Positions 16,030-25,521 of a DNA stretch of 64,000 nt are shown here, piece by piece. The stretch is taken from contig CAWFXV010000014.1 in assembly GCA_963819885.1 (NCBI GenBank), forward strand, positions 1-64,000. Direction: 5' to 3'. This stretch comes from JACVRX01 sp963819885. GTDB taxonomy: Bacteria; Actinomycetota; Actinomycetes; Jiangellales; Jiangellaceae. The number at the start of each line of letters is the position of its first letter. The stretch's first letter is position 1. The notes under the pieces are model-generated. The model was not told where the DNA came from. It saw only the letters and a list, made by a program, of their open reading frames with translations, and did no database searches. The position numbers and the translations under genes were made by a program.

Positions 16030-16841
16030 CCGGGGACCTTCACAGTGACGCTGCCCATGATCACCTCGGCATCGACTTCCGCAGCACCAGTGCCGACGAC
16101 CACGTCACGGCCCCGGTCACGGCCGTGTCGCTCGGGTTCGGTGACGAACCGGCCCAACTGGACGTCGGCCCGGATCCGCACGTCCGAGCCGGGCAGTAAT
16201 GACAGCTGCAGCGATCCGGACTCGCAACGCATCCGCGAGTGCCCACGCGTGAGTCGCGCCTCGACCTGTGCCGATCCGGCCTGCACCAACAGATCGAACG
16301 GGCCTTCGGCGCCGCGCACCCGCAGTGAGCCTGCAGTCACGCGGACATGATCGAGCGCCCGTGCCCCCTCCACCTGCAGGGAGCCGGCGATCACCTCGAC
16401 CCCGACGGGCAGATCGGGCCGCACCCGGACCCGCAGTTCGAGACCGGGTCCAAAGCCCTGCTGGACCCGGCCCGCAACCTCGCGCCAGCGGCCACCGGAG
16501 AGCAGCGTGAAGGCGTCGTCGGTGGGAATCGGCTCGGCTTCGCCGGTGACCACGAGAGTGGATCCGTCCCGGCGGACTTGATGAGCACCGTCGATTGCCA
16601 CGGTCGCCACCGACGGGTCGCCAACCAGCCGGACCCGCCGAGAGGTCGCCCGGACCATCACCCGCTCGATGTCGGGCACTGCGGGCGGAGCCGGCTTCCC
16701 GGCGGCAGTCGGGCCGGCGGTCGAGGCCGCCGGTTCGGCGGCCTGCGGCGCTGTGGAGTCGATCAGTCGCGACGCCTCCGCCGGGTCGATACGACCCGCA
16801 GCGACATCTTCCAGAATCTGCTGAATGCTCTGTTCCGTCAT
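16026..16841 (-). CDS. DUF4097-like beta-helix protein with SHOCT-like N-terminus
   Basis: 271 residues. Residues 5-30 (QQILEDVAAGRIDPAEASRL) are a SHOCT-like oligomerisation motif shared in style with the DUF2089 neighbour. A Pro/Ala linker follows. The C-terminal two thirds is a run of short beta-strands (GSLQVEGARALDHVRVTAGSL, GSAQVEARLTRG, GSLQLSLLPGSD) typical of DUF4097 putative adhesins. There is no signal peptide. It is the first gene of the exporter operon and probably senses or modulates envelope status. Confidence 0.8.
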   Translation of the reverse strand: MTEQSIQQILEDVAAGRIDPAEASRLIDSTAPQAAEPAASTAGPTAAGKPAPPAVPDIERVMVRATSRRVRLVGDPSVATVAIDGAHQVRRDGSTLVVTGEAEPIPTDDAFTLLSGGRWREVAGRVQQGFGPGLELRVRVRPDLPVGVEVIAGSLQVEGARALDHVRVTAGSLRVRGAEGPFDLLVQAGSAQVEARLTRGHSRMRCESGSLQLSLLPGSDVRIRADVQLGRFVTEPERHGRDRGRDVVVGTGAAEVDAEVIMGSVTVKVPG

Positions 16842-16906
16842 GAGGTCGATTGTGCGTTTCTGATTGCCAATCCGTCAAGTCAGTTTGCCGTTATGACAGG
16901 TTGGAC

Positions 16907-18115
16907 CTACTCGATCGACAACGGATACCCGGCATGACGCAGGGCCGCGAGCACCCGACCTCGATGCTCTGCGCTCCGCGTCTCCAGTTGGAGAGCGACC
17001 TCCACTTCGTGGATATGCAGTTGAGACTTCGTCCGTTCGTGAACGACATCGAGGACATTCGCGTCCGTCGCAGCCAGGTCGGCCAGCAGGCGGGCCAGCG
17101 CACCAGGCCGATCGGGGATCCGGACTCGGAAGCTGAGATACCGGCCGCTTGCCGCCATGCCGTGGCGGATGACCCGAAGCATCAACAGCGGATCGACGTT
17201 CCCACCGGACAGCACCGCGACGACCGGTGGCTCGAATGCCGACGGGTTCGCGAGAACGGCGGCGACACCGGCTGCACCCGCGGGTTCGACGACGAGCTTG
17301 GCCCGCTCGAGCAACAGAACCAGCGACCGAGCGATCCAGTCCTCGCTGACGGTGACGACGCCGTCGCACAGCGCCTGGACCAGCCCGAATGGCACCTCAC
17401 CAGGACAGGCGACGGCGATCCCGTCGGCCATGGTCGTCATGGTCGCCAGCGGCACCGGCCTGCCCGCGTCGAGCGACGGCGGGTAGGCAGCGGCGCCGGT
17501 TGCCTGCACGCCGACCAGCCGCACGTCGGCGCGAGCGTCCTTGACCGCGAGCGCGATGCCGGCGAGCAGGCCGCCGCCACCCGCGCTGACGACAATCGTG
17601 CGGACGTCCGGGCACTGCTCGATGATCTCCAGGCCGACTGTCGCTTGCCCGGCGACGATGTCGGGATGGTCGAACGGGTGGATGAGGACGGCCCCGGTCT
17701 CGGCGGCGAACTCCTTGGCGGTGACCAGTGCGTCGTCGACGGTCGAGCCGACGAATCTGATGTCCGCGCCGTAGGCACGGGTGGCCTTCTCCTTGACGAT
17801 CGGCGCCCCCTCGGGCATGAACACCGTCACCTTGGTGCCGAGCATGCTCGCTGCGAGGGCGACCCCCTGGGCGTGGTTGCCGGCGCTGGCCGCGACGACA
17901 CCCCTGGCGCGTTCGTTGTCCGACAGCCGGGCAATGCGGACGTACGCCCCCCTGATCTTGAACGATCCGGCGCGCTGCAGGTTCTCGCACTTGAGGAAGG
18001 CCGGCCCGCCGACCACCCCGGCCAACCAGCGAGAAACCTCCAGTGGCGTCGGGCGGACGACGTTGCTGAGGAGTTCGCGCGCCGCAAGCACGTCCTCGAT
18101 CGACACCGTCGCCAT
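16907..18115 (-). CDS. ilvA: Threonine ammonia-lyase with ACT domain
   Basis: 402 residues. PLP-dependent deamination of threonine to 2-oxobutyrate. The PLP lysine is in AGSFKIRGAYVR near residue 50. NHAQGVALAA and the phosphate loop SAGGGGLLAGIA near 175 are present. The C-terminal ACT-like domain begins near 325 (RIPDRPGALARLLADLA). The single short regulatory domain fits the catabolic/short biosynthetic type. ATG at 18115 is at the edge of a 71-bp divergent gap with the MFS gene. No ilv genes are adjacent. Confidence 0.92.
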   Translation of the reverse strand: MATVSIEDVLAARELLSNVVRPTPLEVSRWLAGVVGGPAFLKCENLQRAGSFKIRGAYVRIARLSDNERARGVVAASAGNHAQGVALAASMLGTKVTVFMPEGAPIVKEKATRAYGADIRFVGSTVDDALVTAKEFAAETGAVLIHPFDHPDIVAGQATVGLEIIEQCPDVRTIVVSAGGGGLLAGIALAVKDARADVRLVGVQATGAAAYPPSLDAGRPVPLATMTTMADGIAVACPGEVPFGLVQALCDGVVTVSEDWIARSLVLLLERAKLVVEPAGAAGVAAVLANPSAFEPPVVAVLSGGNVDPLLMLRVIRHGMAASGRYLSFRVRIPDRPGALARLLADLAATDANVLDVVHERTKSQLHIHEVEVALQLETRSAEHRGRVLAALRHAGYPLSIE

Positions 18116-18186
18116 GTCGGCGATCCTGCCACCACGTCGTAGTGACCGTCGTTCGCCGGTGATGCCGGCCTGCCAGACTGGGGAAC

Positions 18187-19746
18187 GTGACCAGCCCGGA
18201 AGCTCAGCCTCCCGACGCCGCTGATCAATACGCCTATCTGACTCACCGGCAGATCCTGAGCGTGCTCGGCGGACTGATGGCTGGGATGTTTCTCGCGGCG
18301 CTGGACCAGAGCATCGTCGGAACGGCGCTCCCCCGAATCGTCAGCGACCTGGGCGGGCTGGATCACCTGTCGTGGGTGGTCACTGCCTACTTGTTGACGT
18401 CGACCGCCTCCATGCCGTTATGGGGCAAGATCTCCGACCTATACGGCCGGCGGCCCATGTTCCAAGCGGCCATCGTCGTGTTCTTGCTCGGTTCTCTCAT
18501 CGCGGGTTCGGCCGGCAGCATGGCTGTACTCATCGGTGGCCGAGCGGTCCAGGGTCTCGGTGCGGGCGGCCTGATCGCTCTCGCGCTCTCGACCATCGGT
18601 GACGTGATCCCGCCTCGCGAGCGCGGCCGGTACCAGGGCTACTTCGCTGCGGTGTTCGGGGTCTCCAGCGTGGCCGGACCACTGCTGGGCGGGTGGCTTA
18701 CGGGCGGGCCCGGGTGGCAGTGGATCTTCTGGATCAACATCCCGATCGGGATCGCCGCGCTCGTGGTCACGTCGATCGCGCTGAAGATTCCAACCGTGCG
18801 CCGTGACCACGTCATCGACTACCTCGGTGCCGCGCTGATCGTGGCCAGCGTCACGTCGATCCTGCTGTATACGGCCTGGGCCAGCGCCCGGTACGGATGG
18901 TCAGACCCGCGGTCCCTGGCGTTGCTCGGCGCTGGGATCGTGCTCGCTGGGCTGTTCGTCGCCGTCGAGTTCCGCGCCGCCGAGCCGATCATCCCGATGC
19001 GGTTGTTCAGGAACCGGGTGTACACCCCGACGATCGTGTTCACGGCCATCATGGGGCTGGCCATGTTCGGCGGCATCATCTTCCTGCCGGTCTACCTCCA
19101 GGTGGTGCAGGGGCTATCGCCGACGGAATCCGGGCTCGCGCTGTTGCCGATGGTCGCCGGCATCTTTACGACGTCGATCTCGTCCGGCCGGCGGGTGAGC
19201 CGGACCGGCCGGTACCGGATCTACCCGATTCTGGGTGCCGCGGTGACGGCCATCGCGCTGATCTTGATGTCGACGCTCGATGCCGACACCCCCTACTGGC
19301 AGATCGCGACATATTTCTTCGTCTTCGGCGCCGGCCTCGGGTTCACGATGCAGATCGTCGTCACGGCCGTCCAGAACTCGGTGGAGCGGCGAGACATGGG
19401 CGCGGCCACGTCGAGCGTCACATTCTTCCGGTCGATGGGCGCCGCATTCGGTACCGCGCTCTTCGGGGCCGTGCTGGCCAGCCAGTTGGGCCACTACCTC
19501 GCAGCTGCCGGCCGGGTTCTCCCGGCCGGCTCCGACGAGGCTGAGATCGCCAATAACGTCAAGGCCATCCAGGCGTTACCGGCCGAGATCAAGGCCGTCG
19601 TGATCGATGCGTGGGTGCACGCGTTGCACGACGTCTTCGTCACCGCCGTGCCGATCGTGGTCGTCGGCTTGGTGGCAGCCTTCTTCATCCCGGAGATGCC
19701 CCTGCGCGGAGCATCCGACGTCGAGCCGATTCTCGCGGCCGAGTAG
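18187..19746 (+). CDS. MFS multidrug exporter, DHA2 family (14 TM)
   Basis: 519 residues. The N-terminal motif ALDQSIVGTALPRI and the loop LWGKISDLYGRRPMF (motif A) identify the drug:H+ antiporter-2 family. About 14 hydrophobic segments can be counted to the end near residue 500. The start is GTG 18187 after GGGGAAC. It is divergent from ilvA and followed 15 bases later by an F420-type oxidoreductase, likely in one transcript. The substrate is unknown. Confidence 0.92.
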   Translation: MTSPEAQPPDAADQYAYLTHRQILSVLGGLMAGMFLAALDQSIVGTALPRIVSDLGGLDHLSWVVTAYLLTSTASMPLWGKISDLYGRRPMFQAAIVVFLLGSLIAGSAGSMAVLIGGRAVQGLGAGGLIALALSTIGDVIPPRERGRYQGYFAAVFGVSSVAGPLLGGWLTGGPGWQWIFWINIPIGIAALVVTSIALKIPTVRRDHVIDYLGAALIVASVTSILLYTAWASARYGWSDPRSLALLGAGIVLAGLFVAVEFRAAEPIIPMRLFRNRVYTPTIVFTAIMGLAMFGGIIFLPVYLQVVQGLSPTESGLALLPMVAGIFTTSISSGRRVSRTGRYRIYPILGAAVTAIALILMSTLDADTPYWQIATYFFVFGAGLGFTMQIVVTAVQNSVERRDMGAATSSVTFFRSMGAAFGTALFGAVLASQLGHYLAAAGRVLPAGSDEAEIANNVKAIQALPAEIKAVVIDAWVHALHDVFVTAVPIVVVGLVAAFFIPEMPLRGASDVEPILAAE

Positions 19747-19761
19747 CGGAAGAGACGACCG

Positions 19762-20736
19762 ATGCGGTTCGCCTGGCTGTGCAGCCACGAGTCCTTCCAA
19801 CCCGAGGCGCTGGTCGAACAAGCCGTGTTAGCCGAGCAGTCCGGCTTCGACATGGTCACCGGTGCCGATCACTTCCACCCGTGGGTCGATGACACCTCTG
19901 CCGCGAGCTTCGTCTGGACCTGGTTCGGCGCCGTCGCGCAGGCGACGACTCGGGTCGAGCTCGCGACGAGTGTCACCGCGCCGTTGTTCCGCTACCACCC
20001 GGCGCTGATCGCCCAAGCAGCGGCCACGGTGGACCGAATTTCGGGTGGCCGGTTCCGGCTGGGAGTGGGTACCGGTGAGGCGATCAACGAGACGCCGCTC
20101 GGATATGAGTTCCCCGGATACGCCGAGCGCATCGCCCGGATGGACGAAGCACTGATGATCATCAGCGGGCTGCTCTCCGGCGACACGTTGTCCGTACGGG
20201 GGCGCTACTACACAGCCGACAGCGCCAGGTTGTACAGCCCCCCACTGGGCAAGCTGCCGATCTGGATGGCGGCCGGTGGCCCGAAGTCCGCCAGGTTCGC
20301 CGGCGATGTTGCCGACGGCCTGATCACCAGCGTCAAGGATCCCGCCGAAACGCTGAGCAAGGTGATCGAGCCGTACCGATCTGCCGCGGCGACCCGCGGA
20401 GCCGGCACGACGATCATGGCCACCCGGTGGGTGGTGCTCGCTCGCGACGACGACGAGGCGTGGGCAGCGCTGGCGCCGATGCGCGGGCTGCGCGCACCTG
20501 GCCGGCTCGAGGTGGCCGACCCGGCGATTTTGCGGCAGCGGGCCGACGCGATGCGGCGCTCGGAGGTTCTCGAGCAGTTCACGATCGTTCGCGATCTCGA
20601 CGAGTTGGTCGACGCCTACCTGCCGCTGGTTCGCGAGCTCGGCGCTGATTACGTCGCCATCCAGGTCGCCAGCGTCGACCCGATGAGGACGATCGAGCTG
20701 GTCGGGTCCCAGGTCCTGCCTCGACTGCGAGCCTGA
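19762..20736 (+). CDS. F420-dependent LLM-class oxidoreductase (TIGR03557/Fgd-like)
   Basis: 324 residues, luciferase-like TIM barrel. Landmarks are MRFAWLCSHESFQPEALVEQ, GFDMVTGADHFHPW near residue 30, the cofactor-site SGGRFRLGVGTGEAINE near 93 and IWMAAGGPKSARFAGDVADG near 170. The pattern resembles F420-dependent glucose-6-phosphate dehydrogenase relatives. It reduces F420 or uses F420H2 on an unknown substrate. Close spacing behind the exporter gene suggests shared detoxification duty. ATG at 19762 is preceded by GGAAGAGACG. Confidence 0.9.
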   Translation: MRFAWLCSHESFQPEALVEQAVLAEQSGFDMVTGADHFHPWVDDTSAASFVWTWFGAVAQATTRVELATSVTAPLFRYHPALIAQAAATVDRISGGRFRLGVGTGEAINETPLGYEFPGYAERIARMDEALMIISGLLSGDTLSVRGRYYTADSARLYSPPLGKLPIWMAAGGPKSARFAGDVADGLITSVKDPAETLSKVIEPYRSAAATRGAGTTIMATRWVVLARDDDEAWAALAPMRGLRAPGRLEVADPAILRQRADAMRRSEVLEQFTIVRDLDELVDAYLPLVRELGADYVAIQVASVDPMRTIELVGSQVLPRLRA

Positions 20737-20792
20737 CGCGGACCTTGCCGTGCCCTCGACTTCGCTACCCAGATGTTCGTCAAGACCGCCTA

Positions 20793-20808
20793 TTCGGTCG
20801 GGAAGCGG
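20793..20808. terminator. Possible stem-loop between convergent genes
   Basis: GACCG and CGGTC flank a six-base loop in the 109-bp gap between the F420-type gene and metB, which converge here. The stem is short and there is no T tract, so a terminator role is only possible. Confidence 0.25.
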
Positions 20809-20845
20809 CCATCTCGGTAGCGAGGTCGGCCACGAGCGGTATTGA

Positions 20846-21985
20846 TCAGCCCGACAAGGCCTGGGTGAGGTCTGCACACAGATCCTCGATGCTTTCGATG
20901 CCCACCGACAACCGAACCAGGTCGGAGGGCACCTCGAGCGGGCTGCCGGCGACGCTGGCATGAGTCATCCGCCCCGGATGCTCGATCAACGACTCGACCC
21001 CGCCGAGTGACTCGGCCAACGTGAACACCCGAGCCCGGTTGCACACCTCGAGGGCCGCCGATTCACCGCCCGCCACGCGAAACGAGACCATCCCTCCGAA
21101 CCGGCGCATCTGCTTTGCTGCGACCTCGTGCCCCGGGTGGCTCGGTAAACCGGGGTAGAACACCTCGATCACCCGCGGATGCGCGACGAGCAGGCCGGCC
21201 ACTCGTTCGGCGTTGTCGCAATGCCGATCCATCCGCACCGCGAGTGTGCGCAGGCCGCGCAGCACCAGCCACGCGTCGAATGGCCCGGCAATGGCACCGA
21301 GCGCATTCTGGTGATACCCGAGTTCCTCGCCGATCCCCGTATCAGAGACGACAAGTGCGCCACCCACGACGTCGGAGTGTCCGCCGCAGTACTTGGTGGT
21401 CGAGTGCACGACGATGTCGGCACCCAGCGCAAGCGGCTGCTGAAGGTACGGGGTGGCGAAGGTGTTGTCGACGACGAGGAGTGCGGCCCCGCCGTGCGCG
21501 ATACCCGCAAGCGCCGCGATGTCGGCGATGCGCAGCAGCGGGTTGGTGGGTGTCTCGACCCAGATGACCCGGGTGCGCGGCTGCACGGCTGCCCGCACCG
21601 ACCCGAGGTCGGACATGTCCGCCGCCGTCCACGACACGCCCCATTTCTGGATGACGTTGCTGACCAGCCGGTACGTGCCTCCGTAGGCGTCGTCGGGGAT
21701 GACGATGTGGTCGCCCGGTTCGAGCACGGCCCGCAGCAGGGTGTCTTCAGCCGCCATGCCGCTGGCGAACGCAAAGCCCCGACTGCCTCCCTCGAGCGTG
21801 GCCAGACATTCCTCCAGGCTCGCGCGGGTGGGGTTGGCGGTCCGGCTGTACTCGTAGCCTTCCCGGGTCCCGCCGACACCGTCCTGCGCATAGGTGCTCG
21901 TCGCATAGATCGGCGGCACGACCGCACCGGTCTGCGGGTCGGGCTCCTGCCCGGCGTGGATGGCCAGCGTCTCGAATCCATGCAC
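20846..21985 (-). CDS. metB: Cystathionine gamma-synthase (Cys/Met metabolism PLP enzyme)
   Basis: 379 residues. Forms cystathionine from cysteine and an O-acylated homoserine. Signatures are the start FETLAIHAGQEPDPQTGAVV, PTRASLEECLATLEGG near residue 50 and the PLP lysine region VVHSTTKYCGGHSDVVGG near 195. FAFASGMAAEDTLL is the cofactor loop. The closely similar cystathionine gamma-lyase cannot be fully excluded. A cystathionine beta-synthase lies 4 kb away on the same strand, so both halves of transsulfuration are encoded in the region. Confidence 0.9.
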   Translation of the reverse strand: MHGFETLAIHAGQEPDPQTGAVVPPIYATSTYAQDGVGGTREGYEYSRTANPTRASLEECLATLEGGSRGFAFASGMAAEDTLLRAVLEPGDHIVIPDDAYGGTYRLVSNVIQKWGVSWTAADMSDLGSVRAAVQPRTRVIWVETPTNPLLRIADIAALAGIAHGGAALLVVDNTFATPYLQQPLALGADIVVHSTTKYCGGHSDVVGGALVVSDTGIGEELGYHQNALGAIAGPFDAWLVLRGLRTLAVRMDRHCDNAERVAGLLVAHPRVIEVFYPGLPSHPGHEVAAKQMRRFGGMVSFRVAGGESAALEVCNRARVFTLAESLGGVESLIEHPGRMTHASVAGSPLEVPSDLVRLSVGIESIEDLCADLTQALSG

Positions 21986-22089
21986 GAGCGCAGAGACTAC
22001 GCCGAGGTCACGCTCGGCCAGGTTGGACCCACTGTGCGCATCAGCGGGTCACGGAGCTGCTCAACCCGCAGCCCGCCTAGCCGAATCAG

Positions 22090-23688
22090 TTAGGCGACCC
22101 GTCGACGAGGTCGGCGCACTTTGCCGGTGCTGGTGCGTTCGAGCTCACCGACGAACACGACGTCGCGGGGCACCTTGTGCCGGCCCAGCGCGTTGCTGAC
22201 GTACTGGCGGAGTTGGTCGGCTGTGACGGTACCGGCCGGCACCACCTGGGCGGCGAGGCGTTCGCCGAACTCGTCGTCAGCCACTGCGAATACCGAAACC
22301 TCGGCCACGGCCGGGTGACCCGCGAGCAGGTCCTCGACTTCGCGTGGATACACGTTCTCACCGCCGGAGACGATCATGTCGTCGATCCGCCCGACGACGA
22401 ACAGCCGGCCGGCCCGATCCAAGTAGCCCAGGTCGCCGGTGCTCATCAGGTTCCGCACGGTCCGCCGACTGCCGCCGCCCGAGTACCCCCCAAACGTCAG
22501 CCCACTGCCGACGAAGATCTCCCCCACCCGGTCCGGCGGCACTGGAGACCCGGTCTCGTCGAGTACGGACACCACGACGCCATGAGCGGGCCGGCCCACC
22601 GTGCCGGGAGCGGCACGCAGGTCTGCCGGCGTGGCGAGAGTCGCCCAGCCCGCTTCGGTGGTGCCGTAGAGGTCGAACAGGATGTCACCGAACTCCGACA
22701 TGACCGCCTCGGCCAATGCAGGACGCAATGGCGCCGCTCCGGACACGATCACCCGCAGGGAGCTGGTCTTACGGGCGGCGAGATCGGCGGCTGGCAACGC
22801 CATCATCCGGTGCAGCAGGACCGGAACTCCGGCCAGCACCGTCGCCGAGTGCTGCTGCACCAGATCGAGCGCATCGTGCTGGCCGAAGCGACGGCGCAGG
22901 ATCGCCGGGCAGCCCAGCGTCAGCGCGGCGGCGAGAAAGCCGAGCCCGAACCCGTGGAACAGCGGCGGCTGGATCACCATCGGCTCGCCCGAACGCAGCC
23001 GCAGGCTGGCCAGCAGGCTGGTCACCGGCAGGCCCATGCGCAGATGAGCGACATCGCGCGGCGCACCCTTGGGCACCCCGGTCGTCCCTGACGTCAGCAC
23101 AACGAGACGTCCCCGGTCAGCTGGCAGCGGGGCGGGCGGGGCGACACTGGTCGTCAGCTCCGACAAGGCCGCACCGGAGACCCGCCGGCCGGTGAATCCG
23201 CTGTGCTCGAGCGCCGGCTCGAACTCCTGGTCGAGGACGACGGTCGTCACCGCTTCCCGCTCGAGCACACCCGCCAGCGCCGCGGCGCCGAGATCGGTGC
23301 TGAGGAAGACCAGATCCGCACCGAGGCGCGAGCCGGCGACGGCAGTGAGGACGAAGTCACGATGGTTGCGGCACAGGATGCCGAGCCGATCGCCCTGACG
23401 CAGCGCACCGGTGTGGAAGAGCCCGTTCGAGATTGCCGTCGCCGCCGTGTTCAGCTCGGCGTAGGTCAGGCAGCCGCGCTCGTCGAGAATCGCCGCGCGC
23501 TCCGGCCAGCGAATGGCGGCCAGTTCGGCGGCGGTCGCCAGCGTCAGGCCGAACCGAGAGACGGCTCGCCAGCCACGAACTGCTCGCGGCGGCGAGATCG
23601 GCCTCAACAGACCTGTTCCGACCGTCGCAGCTACGCCATCGCGAGCGACGGCGACGGCGCCACGGACCCGACGCGTCAACGGCGTCAT
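22090..23688 (-). CDS. AMP-dependent acyl-CoA synthetase/ligase
   Basis: 532 residues of the adenylate-forming family. Motifs are the P-loop LTSGTTGVPKGAPRD near residue 195, the adenine-binding DLYGTTEAGWATL near 345, MSTGDLGYLDRAGRLFVVGRI near 420 (quoted in part) and the C-terminal lysine region TSTGKVRRPRR. Its ATG overlaps the preceding SDR stop by ATGA. It probably activates a fatty or aromatic acid for the SDR pathway. The basic stretch at the N-terminus (LTRRVRGAVAVARDG) is as in mycobacterial FadD12-like ligases. Confidence 0.9.
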   Translation of the reverse strand: MTPLTRRVRGAVAVARDGVAATVGTGLLRPISPPRAVRGWRAVSRFGLTLATAAELAAIRWPERAAILDERGCLTYAELNTAATAISNGLFHTGALRQGDRLGILCRNHRDFVLTAVAGSRLGADLVFLSTDLGAAALAGVLEREAVTTVVLDQEFEPALEHSGFTGRRVSGAALSELTTSVAPPAPLPADRGRLVVLTSGTTGVPKGAPRDVAHLRMGLPVTSLLASLRLRSGEPMVIQPPLFHGFGLGFLAAALTLGCPAILRRRFGQHDALDLVQQHSATVLAGVPVLLHRMMALPAADLAARKTSSLRVIVSGAAPLRPALAEAVMSEFGDILFDLYGTTEAGWATLATPADLRAAPGTVGRPAHGVVVSVLDETGSPVPPDRVGEIFVGSGLTFGGYSGGGSRRTVRNLMSTGDLGYLDRAGRLFVVGRIDDMIVSGGENVYPREVEDLLAGHPAVAEVSVFAVADDEFGERLAAQVVPAGTVTADQLRQYVSNALGRHKVPRDVVFVGELERTSTGKVRRPRRRVA

Positions 23689-24654
23689 CGGCCGGAGCGG
23701 GTCCGCTGCGGCGAATCGGTGATCCGCTCAGCCACCCGACGTGCTGCCCTCCCGGCTGCCTGCAGGCGACCTGACCGCTGGCCCCGGTAATAGGCCGCCA
23801 TCAGGGCGTCGTTCGCAGGCTGCGCGGCGGTCCCGACCGCCCCGACCGCGCGCGACCACCACGGGCTCATCAATCGGGGCCGGTAAGTGATCGCCCGGCA
23901 CACTGCGTCGGCGGCCTCGTCGGCGGTCATTCCGGGTAAGTATCGGTAGAGCGGGATCGGAGCGCTCATCTCGGTGTGCACCAGCGGGAAGTGGATCGAT
24001 GTCGTCGCGATTCCGTCCGCTCGCAACTCTGGTGCTACACAGCGCAGCCACGCTTCGAAGGCCGACTTCGATCCTGTGTAAGCGGCCCAGTAGGGGGCCG
24101 GCACGTCAGCACTGACCGAGCTGACGTTGACGACATGTCCGGATCGTCGGGTCCGCATGGCGGGCAGCAGCCCGAGCAGCAGCTGCACCGGTCCGAGGTA
24201 GTTGACGTCGACCGTGCGTTGGGCGTCGTGGAACCGGTCGTACGACTCCGCGACGGAACGGCGGATGGACTTGCCGGCGTTGCTGACGACCACGTCGACG
24301 TGGTCGTGTTCCTCGCGCAGCCGTGAGAGCAGCGCTGTGACCTGATCCCGGTCCGCGAGATCGGCCGGATACGACATGCGCCTCGCCGCCGGAGTCGTCG
24401 ACGTCGGTGCGAACTCGCTCCAGGTCGGCCGCGGACCGCGCGACGAGCAGGACCACCGCCCGCGCAGCCGCGAGCCGGCGGGCACTGGCCGCGCCGATGC
24501 CACGCGACGCCCCGGTGATGAGCACGACCCGGCCAGCGACCGCAGCGCGTAGCGCGTCCTCGTCCGGTGGCGGCCAGACCAGTCCCAGCACTACCCGAAC
24601 TGGTGTGGGGACGGTGAGCCTCGGCGGCTGACCGCTCTGCGCGCCGCCGTTCAC
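23685..24654 (-). CDS. Short-chain dehydrogenase/reductase, frame break near 24372
   Basis: Read from GTG 24654 the N-terminus has VLITGASRGIGAASARRLA, the NAD(P) TGxxxGxG motif. One extra base near 24372 (in CATGTCGTATCC on the minus strand) then moves the frame. The rest reads YPADLADRDQVTALLSRL, VVSNAGKSIRRS, VNVSSVSADVPAPYWAAYTGSKSAF in pieces (catalytic Ser-Tyr-Lys) and a long C-terminal tail. Each half is well conserved, so an assembly indel is likely. It is coupled to the acyl-CoA ligase downstream. The substrate is probably a lipid keto/alcohol group. Confidence 0.82.
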
Positions 24655-24732
24655 GTGCCAAGGGTAGGCCGGAACGGGAACGCTGCTGGGCCGTGCGTTG
24701 TTGGAACAGACACAAGCAGTGAAGGAGCGCCC

Positions 24733-25398
24733 GTGTTTCTCTTCGACCGTGCCACCAAGTCTCGCCTGGTCTCTGCCGACGAGGCGCTGCCTGGACGCGA
24801 TGCCCGCTCGTTCGCGCTGGCTGGAACCCACACCGTCCTGGGCACACCCATCGACGGACCGGTGCCGACCGGTTACGAGGAGGTCGTGGTCGGCATGGGC
24901 TGCTTCTGGGGGGCCGAGCGGATCTTCTGGAAGCTGCCCGGCGTCTGGACCACCGCTGTCGGCTATGCCGGAGGCCACACTCCCAACCCGACCTATGAAG
25001 AGGTCTGCTCGGGCCGGACCGGCCACACCGAGGTCGTCCGGGTGGTCTACAACCCGGCGAAGATCGGCTTCGACGAGGTGCTGAAGGCCTTCTGGGAGGG
25101 GCACGACCCGACGCAGGGCATGCGCCAGGGCAACGACGTCGGCACCCAATACCGCTCGGCGATCTACTGGACGACCGACGCGCAGCGCGATGCAGCGGAG
25201 AGGTCGAGGAAGACGTACGAGGCGTCTCTGGGCGCAGCCGGCTTCAGCGCCGTCACCACCGAGGTCCTGCCGTTGCGCGAACTGTGGTACGCCGAGGACT
25301 ACCACCAGCAGTACCTGGACAAGAATCCCTTCGGCTATTGCGGCCTGGGCGGCACGGGGGTGTCCTGCCCGGTCGGCGTCGCCCGCGCCGGCGACTGA
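24733..25398 (+). CDS. msrA: Peptide methionine sulfoxide reductase A
   Basis: 221 residues. Reduces methionine-S-sulfoxide. The catalytic cysteine is in VGMGCFWGAERIFWKLPGV (residues ~52-58). GYAGGHTPNPTYEEVCSGRTGH, EGHDPTQGMRQGNDVGTQYRS (quoted in part) and YHQQYLDKNPFGYCGLGGTG complete the family pattern. GTG at 24733 has AAGGAG at 24722; the upstream in-frame ATG at 24655 lies in the SDR promoter area and adds residues foreign to the family. It converges on the CBS gene across a palindromic repeat. Confidence 0.93.
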   Translation: MFLFDRATKSRLVSADEALPGRDARSFALAGTHTVLGTPIDGPVPTGYEEVVVGMGCFWGAERIFWKLPGVWTTAVGYAGGHTPNPTYEEVCSGRTGHTEVVRVVYNPAKIGFDEVLKAFWEGHDPTQGMRQGNDVGTQYRSAIYWTTDAQRDAAERSRKTYEASLGAAGFSAVTTEVLPLRELWYAEDYHQQYLDKNPFGYCGLGGTGVSCPVGVARAGD

Positions 25399-25436
25399 CG
25401 GCGCGCGTTGGTCGTCGGCGCAGCCGCCGGTTGGCC

Positions 25437-25504
25437 AAGATCAACTGGTCCTAACTGGCACGACTCGCCGCGGCGTGTCGGGCCATCTCAGACCAGTTGA
25501 TCTT
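25437..25504. repeat. REP-like palindromic element, copy 2; possible bidirectional terminator
   Basis: Perfect outer arms AAGATCAACTGGTC (25437-25450) and GACCAGTTGATCTT (25491-25504) enclose a second near-palindrome CGACTCGCCGCGGCGTGTCG. The same architecture and core occur at 2407-2472. The element lies between msrA and the CBS gene, whose ends face each other, so the folded RNA could terminate transcription from both sides. Confidence 0.8.
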
Positions 25505-25521
25505 GAGATAGGGCTTGTACC

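Noticed and set aside
16850..18142. 430-residue plus-strand reading frame
   Set aside because: It is antisense to ilvA, whose PLP and ACT motifs are certain. Its composition (Asp/Arg/Gln-rich) is that of a shadow frame.
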